This document shows positions 6,892 through 11,971 of a stretch of 11,971 bases of DNA, piece after piece. Within the stretch, counting starts at the first letter, position 1. Each line of letters starts with the position of its first letter. A program made the translations under genes and the position numbers. A model generated the notes under the pieces. That model was not told the DNA's origin and ran no database searches. It saw nothing but the letters and a program-made list of their open reading frames with translations. Origin of the DNA: Oscillospiraceae bacterium (GTDB lineage: Bacteria; Bacillota; Clostridia; Oscillospirales; Oscillospiraceae); the NCBI GenBank assembly GCA_902765975.1, contig CACXBO010000109.1:1-11971 (forward strand). Reading direction: 5' to 3'.

Positions 6892-7905
6892 ATGCTGAGC
6901 ATTCGGGAAGAAACGGAGAAGCTTGAGGAGATATTGGTCGGAGAAAACGGCGTAAGGGCGAAAGACACTTACGGCAGAGTAATAGTTGAGGACGAGGACA
7001 GCGTCCGCACAGCGTTCCAGCGCGACGTGGACAGAATAACGCACTCAAAGGCATTCCGCCGCCTGAAGCAAAAGACGCAGGTTTTCCTCGACCCGGAGGG
7101 CGACCACTACCGCACGAGACTGACCCATACGCTTGAAGTAACCCGTATTGCGAGGACGATGGCGAGAGCCCTTCGCCTCAATGAGGATCTCACAGAGGCG
7201 ATAGGTCTCGGTCACGATCTCGGACATACCCCGTTCGGCCACGCAGGTGAGCGCGCCCTGAACGTCATTATGGAGGCGGAGGGCGGCTTCCGCCATTATG
7301 AGCAGAGCCTCAGAGTTGTCGACACGCTCGAGAAAAACGGCAGAGGCTTGAATCTCACCTATGAGGTCAGGGACGGGATACTCCGCCATACCTGCGATCC
7401 GCTTTCTGCGACTTTTGAGGGTCAGGCTGTGCGACTTGCCGACAAGACCGCCTACATAAATCACGACGTTGACGACGCGATAAGAGCGGGAGTCCTATCC
7501 GCGGAAGATATACCTTCTGAGGTCGTTAGAACACTCGGAAGAAGGTACTCGGAGAGGATAAACACTATAGTTACAGACGTTATCAAAGAGGGCTGCGCCT
7601 CGGGAAAACTCATAATGAGCGCGGAGGTTGAATCCGCAGTCAGAGTTTTCCACGATTACCTGAACGAGAACGTGTACCACAATCCCACCGTAAAGGGAGA
7701 GGAGAGAAAGGTCCAGGGGCTTATCAGCGGTATTTTTGAATATTATTTCAAAAATCCGGAGAAGATGAGCGAGGAATACCTTAAAATAGCGGACAGAGAC
7801 GGTATGACACGCGCCGTATGCGATTACGTTGCTGGAATGACGGACTCTTATGCGATAGCGATACATAAGGATATTTTTATCCCTATGGCGTGGACGGTAA
7901 AATAA
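6892..7905 (+). CDS. dgt: Deoxyguanosinetriphosphate triphosphohydrolase-like HD protein (dNTPase)
   Basis: Members of this family hydrolyse dNTPs to deoxynucleosides and triphosphate, and so affect dNTP pools. The 337-residue protein has the length of the shorter Dgt clade rather than the roughly 500-residue E. coli enzyme, so strict dGTP preference should not be assumed. The HD metal site is complete: His79 in RLTHTLEV, His108-Asp109 in GLGHDLGHTPFGH, and a downstream aspartate in NHDVDDA (190-196). The conserved early motif FQRDVDRITHSKAFRRLKQKTQVF (42-65) is present in full. AGGCGG at 6879-6884 gives a 7-nt spacing to the ATG. It opens the rightward operon, 35 nt before dnaG. Pairing of dgt with dnaG-rpoD is a familiar clostridial arrangement and links nucleotide pool control to replication priming. 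Confidence 0.93.
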   Translation: MLSIREETEKLEEILVGENGVRAKDTYGRVIVEDEDSVRTAFQRDVDRITHSKAFRRLKQKTQVFLDPEGDHYRTRLTHTLEVTRIARTMARALRLNEDLTEAIGLGHDLGHTPFGHAGERALNVIMEAEGGFRHYEQSLRVVDTLEKNGRGLNLTYEVRDGILRHTCDPLSATFEGQAVRLADKTAYINHDVDDAIRAGVLSAEDIPSEVVRTLGRRYSERINTIVTDVIKEGCASGKLIMSAEVESAVRVFHDYLNENVYHNPTVKGEERKVQGLISGIFEYYFKNPEKMSEEYLKIADRDGMTRAVCDYVAGMTDSYAIAIHKDIFIPMAWTVK

Positions 7906-7940
7906 CAGCGTTTCCGTAATAAACGGAGAGGGGGGACAGC

Positions 7941-9686
7941 ATGGCTTTGCCGGAGGGCTTTATAGACGAGCTTATTCAAAAAACAGATATCGCGGATCTC
8001 GTATCCGATTACGTCCAGCTTAAGCAGAAGGGCGGAGCGAGCTACTGGGGACTCTGTCCCTTCCATTCGGAGAAGACCCCTTCCTTCCACGTTGAGACGG
8101 ACAGGCAGATATACCACTGCTTCGGCTGCGGCAAGGGCGGCGGGGCGATTAATTTCGTTATGGATATTGAGAACCTCAGCTTCATAGACGCTGTCAGCTT
8201 CCTTGCAAAAAGAGCGGGAATGGAGATGCCGGAGGATGGAACGCCGGAGGAAACGCGCTCACGCAGGGCAAGAATGCTTGAGCTTAACCGTGACGCAGCA
8301 CGCTTCTACTATTCCGAGCTCACGGGTCCGAGGGGAAAAGCGGCCCTTGATTATGTAAAAAAGCGCGGGATCTCGCCTGCTATGGTCAAAAAATTCGGAC
8401 TCGGCGCAGCGCCTGACGAGTGGACGGCGCTTACCGAAGAGATGAAGAAGAAGGGCTATTCTGAGTTCCAGCTCGTCGACGCAGGACTTGCAAAGAGAGG
8501 CAAAAGCGGCGGAGTTTACGACACCTTCCGCAACAGGCTTATGTTCCCCGTTATCGACGTGCGCGGAAGCGTGCTCGGCTTTTCCGGGAGGATCCTGGAC
8601 GACGGAGAGCCGAAGTATCTTAACAGTCCGGATACCGCGGTCTTCTCAAAGAGCCGCAATCTCTTCGCCCTCAATCTCGCGAAGAAATCAAAAATGGGAA
8701 TGCTGATACTCGCGGAGGGCAACATAGACGTCGTGAGTCTGCATCAGGCCGGCTTCGACTGCGCCGTTGCAAGCCTCGGCACCTCGCTTACCGAGGAGCA
8801 GGCGCGGCTGATGTCGCGATATACCGAAAAGGTCGTGATAGCCTACGATAACGACGGAGCCGGGCGAAAGGCGTCGGAGCGTGCTATCGGGATATTCGAG
8901 CATACGGGGATAAGCTGCCGCGTGCTCAGAATGGACGGAGCGAAGGATCCCGACGAATTCATTAAGGCGAAGGGAGCCGAGGCGTTTTCCGTACTGCTCG
9001 AGAGGAGCGAAAACCACGTGGAATACCGCCTTCTCGCCGCAAAGAGTAAATACGATCTCGATTCACCGGACGGAAAAATGGGGTATCTCAGAGAGGCGAC
9101 GGCGATACTCTCTTCTCTCACAAACGAGATGGAGCGCGACGTATACACTGCAAAAGTCGCCTCAGAGACCGGAGCGAGACCGGACTCGATCAGATCAGAG
9201 ATAAAGAAGCTCATCGGAGTGCGAAAGGCTGCGATGAGCAAAAAGGAAAGCAGAGCTGCGATGCGCGTTGAGATAAACGCCCAGCCGAAGGCGAAGGAAC
9301 TGAAATACGATAATCCGGTCTCCGCGTCGGGTGAGGAAGGCGTTGTAAGGATACTAATGAAGGATCCGGCCCTGTCAAACCGTATAACGCTGAAGGAAGA
9401 GGAGTTCACTTCTCCATTTCTGAGAAAAGTCTTCGCCCTGATTATGGAGCGCGTCAGGAACGGAGAGGGGATAACGGAGGCGGCGATACTTCCGTTTCTG
9501 TCTACCGACGAGGCGTCGCATTTGGGAAAGATACTTGAAAAGCCGGAGACTGCGGCGCAGTCGGAGAAGGCGCTTCAGGATTACATAAACAAGATCCGTT
9601 CCGCTAAAAAAACGGCGCTTACGGATGATGACGCATTAATCAAATTCAGCGAAAAACAAAAGAAAACCAAAGGCTACGGAGGATAA
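7941..9686 (+). CDS. dnaG: DNA primase DnaG
   Basis: DnaG synthesises RNA primers at the replication fork and works with the DnaB-type helicase. In 581 residues it has the CHC2 zinc-binding domain (about 5-100) with ligands Cys39, His42, Cys60 and Cys63. The RNA polymerase core follows with a Toprim fold (about 253-335). Its acidic metal residues are Glu259 and the AYDNDGAG aspartates (303, 305), followed by KDPDEF (335-340). A helical C-terminal region (about 450-570) corresponds to the helicase-binding part. The usual EGYMD motif reads EGNID and the usual YDGD reads YDND, but the catalytic acids are kept, so the enzyme should be active. A run of G at 7930-7935, close before the ATG, provides the ribosome binding site. 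The gene ends 4 nt before rpoD, whose ribosome binding site lies in its last codons. Confidence 0.97.
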   Translation: MALPEGFIDELIQKTDIADLVSDYVQLKQKGGASYWGLCPFHSEKTPSFHVETDRQIYHCFGCGKGGGAINFVMDIENLSFIDAVSFLAKRAGMEMPEDGTPEETRSRRARMLELNRDAARFYYSELTGPRGKAALDYVKKRGISPAMVKKFGLGAAPDEWTALTEEMKKKGYSEFQLVDAGLAKRGKSGGVYDTFRNRLMFPVIDVRGSVLGFSGRILDDGEPKYLNSPDTAVFSKSRNLFALNLAKKSKMGMLILAEGNIDVVSLHQAGFDCAVASLGTSLTEEQARLMSRYTEKVVIAYDNDGAGRKASERAIGIFEHTGISCRVLRMDGAKDPDEFIKAKGAEAFSVLLERSENHVEYRLLAAKSKYDLDSPDGKMGYLREATAILSSLTNEMERDVYTAKVASETGARPDSIRSEIKKLIGVRKAAMSKKESRAAMRVEINAQPKAKELKYDNPVSASGEEGVVRILMKDPALSNRITLKEEEFTSPFLRKVFALIMERVRNGEGITEAAILPFLSTDEASHLGKILEKPETAAQSEKALQDYINKIRSAKKTALTDDDALIKFSEKQKKTKGYGG

Positions 9687-9690
9687 AGCT

Positions 9691-10863
9691 ATGGAAAGCA
9701 AAAAGCAGAAAAAGGAAGTTACCACGGAACCGACCGAGGAGAAGAGCAAGGAGGAGATAATCGCCGAAAAGCTTCAGGCGCTCATAGAAGAGGGCAAGAA
9801 GAAGGGAACGATCCCGGCGGCAGACCTCGCTATTCTGGAAGAGCTCAATCTCGACCAGGAGCAGATGGACAGATTCTACGACACACTTGAGAGCCTCGGC
9901 ATTGACACTACCGAGGAGGAGCCCCTTGAGCTTCTTGACGAGGATATCCCCGCGCCGGATCTTGAGGACCTCGCGGATATCGAGGAGATATCCAAGGAGG
10001 AGCTTGAGGATACGGATTCCATGATGGACTCCTTTGCCATAGACGATCCCGTACGCATGTACCTCAAGGAGATAGGCAAGATCAAGCTGCTCTCTCCCGA
10101 GGAAGAGGTCGAGCTCGCCGTTAAGATGGCGGAGGGCGATGAAACCGCAAAGCAGCAGATGGCGGAGGCAAACCTCAGGCTTGTCGTTTCAATAGCTAAG
10201 AGATACGTTGGACGCGGGATGCAGTTTCTCGACCTCATCCAGGAGGGCAATCTTGGCCTTATAAAGGCAGTAGATAAGTTCAACTACCAGAAGGGATATA
10301 AGTTTTCAACATATGCCACCTGGTGGATAAGACAGGCGATAACGAGAGCTATAGCCGATCAGGCGCGCACTATCCGCATTCCCGTCCATATGGTCGAAAC
10401 GATAAACAAGGTCATAAGAGTATCCCGCCAGCTTCTCCAGGAGCTCGGTCACGACCCATCGCCGGAGGAAATTGCGGACGACATGAACCTGCCCGTTGAC
10501 AAGGTGCGAGATATCCTGAAGATAGCGCAGGAGCCGGTAAGCCTCGAAACGCCGATCGGCGAGGAGGAGGACAGCCATCTCGGAGATTTTCTTGAGGATG
10601 AGAACGCATCCGAGCCGGCCGAGGTCGCAAGCTTCACGCTGCTGAAGGAGCAGCTTATGGAGGTGCTGGATACACTTACTCCGCGCGAGAAAAAGGTGCT
10701 TGAGCTTCGCTTCGGCATAATCGACGGCAGAACGCGCACCCTTGAGGAGGTTGGCAAGGAATTCAATGTTACCCGTGAGCGTATCCGTCAGATAGAGGCG
10801 AAGGCGCTCAGAAAGCTGCGTCACCCGAGCCGCTCAAAAAAGCTCAAGGATTTTCTTAACTGA
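9691..10863 (+). CDS. rpoD: Primary RNA polymerase sigma factor (SigA/RpoD)
   Basis: This is the housekeeping sigma-70 factor that directs RNA polymerase to most growth promoters. The 390-residue protein is of normal Firmicutes length. It has a region 1.1-like N-terminal segment (about 24-70), a strongly acidic linker (74-110), and region 1.2 from DDPVRMYLKEIGK (118-130). Region 2 spans about 158-235 with ANLRLVVSIAKRY, DLIQEGNLGL and the melting and -10 recognition segment TYATWWIRQAITRAIADQAR. Region 3 is at about 236-315. Region 4 (about 320-385) ends in the -35-binding helix VTRERIRQIEAKALRKLR. All DNA-contact segments look canonical, in agreement with the TTGNNN-17-TATANT promoters in this window. 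CGGAGG (9675-9680), within the end of dnaG, serves as ribosome binding site. Only 4 nt separate it from dnaG, so the two are surely co-transcribed. Confidence 0.98.
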   Translation: MESKKQKKEVTTEPTEEKSKEEIIAEKLQALIEEGKKKGTIPAADLAILEELNLDQEQMDRFYDTLESLGIDTTEEEPLELLDEDIPAPDLEDLADIEEISKEELEDTDSMMDSFAIDDPVRMYLKEIGKIKLLSPEEEVELAVKMAEGDETAKQQMAEANLRLVVSIAKRYVGRGMQFLDLIQEGNLGLIKAVDKFNYQKGYKFSTYATWWIRQAITRAIADQARTIRIPVHMVETINKVIRVSRQLLQELGHDPSPEEIADDMNLPVDKVRDILKIAQEPVSLETPIGEEEDSHLGDFLEDENASEPAEVASFTLLKEQLMEVLDTLTPREKKVLELRFGIIDGRTRTLEEVGKEFNVTRERIRQIEAKALRKLRHPSRSKKLKDFLN

Positions 10864-10877
10864 GGAGGTGCTCTTAG

Positions 10878-11099
10878 GTGAGAAGGAACAGAGCGTCACG
10901 CACAGACGGGAAAAAGGCGGGAATAATACTTCTGATAATCTCGATCATACTGTTTGCCGCTTATCTAATACTCGGTTTCCCGCCGCTTGTGCTTGCAATT
11001 TTCGCCGCATATCTCGTCGCTGCGGGCGGAAGCCTTTACTATTTCATCCGAATTCGCGGAAGAGACGATGAGGACGACAACTCAGGAAACGGTGACTAA
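10878..11099 (+). CDS. Small two-helix membrane protein, function unknown
   Basis: I do not recognise this 73-residue protein. It has a very basic N-terminus (RRNRASR, KK), two hydrophobic segments at about 13-33 and 36-57 joined by a tight Pro-Pro turn (35-36), and a highly charged tail with RIRGRDDEDD followed by an S/G/N/D-rich end. By the positive-inside rule both ends should face the cytoplasm, forming a membrane hairpin. The start is GTG, supported by a full AGGAGG (10863-10868) at 9-nt spacing; that site begins within the rpoD stop codon. It lies 14 nt after rpoD with no terminator between, so it belongs to the dgt-dnaG-rpoD transcript. Reading frame, ribosome binding site and membrane pattern together make it a real gene. 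Confidence 0.75.
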   Translation: MRRNRASRTDGKKAGIILLIISIILFAAYLILGFPPLVLAIFAAYLVAAGGSLYYFIRIRGRDDEDDNSGNGD

Positions 11100-11103
11100 T
11101 CGG

Positions 11104-11151
11104 TAATAATCAAAGCCTCCCCTGCATATTGTACAGGGGAGGCGATTATTA
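11104..11151 (+). promoter_or_regulatory. Long hairpin enclosing the ylmC ribosome binding site
   Basis: GCCTCCCCTG (11115-11124) is perfectly complementary to CAGGGGAGGC (11134-11143) around a 9-nt loop. Outside it, TAATAATC (11104-11111) pairs perfectly with GATTATTA (11144-11151), leaving only a 3-nt AAA bulge on the 5' side. The 3' arm contains GGGGAGG (11136-11142), the Shine-Dalgarno sequence of ylmC, and its last base is the A of the ylmC ATG. Folded RNA would hide the ribosome binding site. It could also slow or stop transcription, but there is no proper T run after it, so a plain terminator is less likely. Confidence 0.75.
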
Positions 11152-11429
11152 TGCGGTGCAGAGTTCAGGATCTGAGATTCAAAGAGGTAGTCAACATCTG
11201 CGACGGGCTGAGACTCGGCTTCGTATGCGACGTGATAGTCAACACGGCGACGGGTCAGATATTGGCAATAGTAGTTCCGGGCAGGTGCAAGCTGCTCGGG
11301 CTTTTTCTGAGGGAGGACGATTACGTAATTCCGTGGGAGTGCATTCGCAGGATAGGCGACGATATGATATTAACCGAGGTAAGCGGGGACTACAGGCGGG
11401 AGCGCAAACCGAAAAGACCGCTGTGGTAG
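11151..11429 (+). CDS. ylmC: YlmC/YmxH family sporulation-associated PRC-barrel protein
   Basis: The 92-residue protein matches the YlmC/YmxH family of small PRC-barrel proteins found in endospore-forming Firmicutes. Visible hallmarks are an N-terminal RVQDLRFKEVVNICDG stretch, the core GQILAIVVPG (35-44), LGLF (49-52), and DDYVIPWECIRRIGDDMILT (56-75). The family is linked to sporulation by distribution and expression; the molecular role is not known. The family name does not distinguish YlmC from YmxH here. The C-terminus adds a basic tail (YRRERKPKRP). The ATG is preceded by GGGGAGG at 8-nt spacing, which lies in the 3' arm of a long hairpin, so translation may be regulated. It lies 51 nt after the small membrane protein and is the last gene before the rpsB promoter. 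No clear terminator follows it. Confidence 0.9.
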   Translation: MRCRVQDLRFKEVVNICDGLRLGFVCDVIVNTATGQILAIVVPGRCKLLGLFLREDDYVIPWECIRRIGDDMILTEVSGDYRRERKPKRPLW

Positions 11430-11438
11430 AGAAAAATG

Positions 11439-11490
11439 CCTTAAAAAAGCAAAAAAAAGACTTGCAATCTGCAATCAAGTTTGATATACT
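11439..11490 (+). promoter_or_regulatory. Strong rpsB promoter with A-rich UP-like element
   Basis: TTGCAA (11462-11467) and TATACT (11485-11490) are separated by exactly 17 nt and match the consensus at 4 and 5 of 6 positions. Immediately upstream, 11441-11459 is almost entirely A in two tracts, the position and composition of an UP element that contacts the alpha subunit. This fits a highly expressed ribosomal protein operon. Transcription would start near 11497. Confidence 0.82.
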
Positions 11491-11496
11491 ACCAAA

Positions 11497-11611
11497 GCCT
11501 GAGTATTTCGGGTATTACGCACACGGGCGGACTTTCAGTCTCCTGCCTTCTGGCCGGCTGAGGGGGTGAGGCTTGTGGAGGTAAGAAATTATAAAAAAGG
11601 AGAAAAAACAA
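11497..11611 (+). promoter_or_regulatory. 5' leader of rpsB, candidate structured regulatory RNA
   Basis: About 115 nt separate the predicted transcription start from the rpsB ATG. The first two thirds are GC-rich and can fold: GGCGGACT (11526-11533 region) pairs with AGTC and downstream C/GCC bases around a TTC loop with small bulges, and GCCTTC (11545-11550) can pair with GAGGG (11560-11564 region). The last 30 nt are A-rich and unstructured around AAGGAG (11598-11602 region), the ribosome binding site. S2 is known to repress its own mRNA in E. coli; whether this leader binds S2 is inference. Confidence 0.45.
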
Positions 11612-11971
11612 ATGAGCGTAGTTTCCATGAAGCAGCTCCTTGAGGCCGGCGTACACTTCGGCCATCAGACAAGGCGCTGGAACCCCAAAATGGCTCCCTA
11701 TATTTATATGGAGCGCAACGGCATCTACATTATCGACCTTCAGAAGACAGTCAAGAAGCTTGAAGAGGCCTATGATTTCGTTCGTGGTACCGCGGCAAAC
11801 GGCGGCACGATCCTTTTCGTCGGCACCAAGAAGCAGGCGCAGGACGCAATGAAGGAAGAGGCTGAGCGCGTCGGCATGTTCTATGTCAACGCCCGCTGGC
11901 TCGGCGGAATGCTCACCAACTTCAAGACCATGCGTACCCGCATCGACCGTCTCAACCAGCTCAAGAGAATG
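11612..11971 (+). CDS. rpsB: 30S ribosomal protein S2, N-terminal part (cut by window end)
   Basis: The first 120 codons of ribosomal protein S2 are present and the frame is still open at the last base. The protein begins MSVVSMKQLLEAGVHFGHQT and continues with RRWNPKMAPYIY, NGIYIIDLQKT, GGTILFVGTKKQAQ and ARWLGGMLTNF, all diagnostic of S2. S2 is assembled late into the small subunit near the mRNA exit side and is needed for S1 or mRNA binding in many bacteria. An AAGGAG about 9 nt upstream supports the ATG. The gene has its own strong promoter and leader and so starts a new operon; tsf usually follows rpsB, but that would lie beyond this window. Codon use changes towards C-ending codons, as expected for a highly expressed gene. 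Confidence 0.97.
   Translation, partial: MSVVSMKQLLEAGVHFGHQTRRWNPKMAPYIYMERNGIYIIDLQKTVKKLEEAYDFVRGTAANGGTILFVGTKKQAQDAMKEEAERVGMFYVNARWLGGMLTNFKTMRTRIDRLNQLKRM

Noticed and set aside
7913..7927. Small TCCGT/ACGGA inverted repeat between dgt and dnaG
   Set aside because: Only 5 bp with a 5-nt loop and no T run; too weak to call a terminator, though it sits just before the dnaG ribosome binding site.
8843..9409. A 188-codon open frame on the minus strand inside dnaG
   Set aside because: It lies wholly opposite a well-matched primase gene, is Ser/Arg-rich as expected for an antisense frame in this composition, and shows no recognisable domain.
9876..10824. Several minus-strand open frames opposite rpoD
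   Set aside because: They are low-complexity Ser/Arg-rich or unrelated to any family and exactly mirror the conserved sigma factor; they are shadows.
11437..11460. A-rich run after ylmC considered as a terminator
   Set aside because: There is no stable stem on the plus strand and the tract is A, not T; it fits better as an upstream element of the rpsB promoter.
11129..11569. A 146-codon plus-strand frame through ylmC and the rpsB promoter
   Set aside because: It overlaps the recognisable ylmC in another frame, crosses the rpsB promoter, and its start lies in the hairpin loop region with no ribosome binding site.
1..11971. Search for CRISPR arrays, transposons, phage genes, tRNA and toxin-antitoxin genes
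   Set aside because: No regularly spaced direct repeats, transposase motifs, cloverleaf sequences or paired small toxin genes were seen; nearly all of the window is ordinary core genes.

Overview
The window holds eleven protein-coding genes, ten complete and one cut by the right edge. They are packed closely and nearly all belong to core bacterial functions. The likely host is a Gram-positive, spore-forming member of the Clostridia (Firmicutes/Bacillota), perhaps an Oscillospiraceae- or Christensenellales-like gut lineage. The evidence is a YlmC/YmxH-family sporulation protein, a dgt-dnaG-rpoD cluster of clostridial type, a D-Ala-D-Ala ligase with the long internal insertion common in Clostridia, strong GGAGG-type ribosome binding sites, some TTG and GTG starts, and promoters close to the SigA consensus. 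The genus-level guess is inference.

Layout. (1) 1-2085, plus strand: a promoter drives a membrane-anchored diguanylate cyclase, followed after 25 nt by a YigZ/IMPACT-family protein. (2) 2084-2119: one hairpin, A-rich on one side and T-rich on the other, ends both this unit and the converging unit. (3) 2125-6735, minus strand: a tight ddl-murF-RluA-family pseudouridine synthase-hflX operon, read leftwards from a clear promoter at 6777-6805. It combines two consecutive cell-wall precursor steps (D-Ala-D-Ala synthesis, then its ligation to the UDP-MurNAc-tripeptide) with two ribosome-related genes. (4) 6736-6891: a divergent, AT-rich control region. (5) 6892-11429, plus strand: dgt (dNTP hydrolysis), dnaG (primase), rpoD (primary sigma factor), a 73-residue two-helix membrane protein of unknown function, and ylmC/ymxH. 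This is a macromolecular-synthesis operon without rpsU. (6) 11430-11971: an A-rich UP-like element, a near-consensus promoter, a leader of about 115 nt and the first 120 codons of rpsB (ribosomal protein S2).

I see no insertion sequences, phage genes, CRISPR arrays, tRNA or rRNA genes, toxin-antitoxin pairs or defence genes. No stretch longer than 200 bases lacks a gene. I do not see a new multi-gene system. The parts most worth a second look are RNA-level: a long hairpin that encloses the ribosome binding site and first base of ylmC, the rpsB leader with a possible overlapping short reading frame, and the uncharacterised small membrane protein after rpoD.
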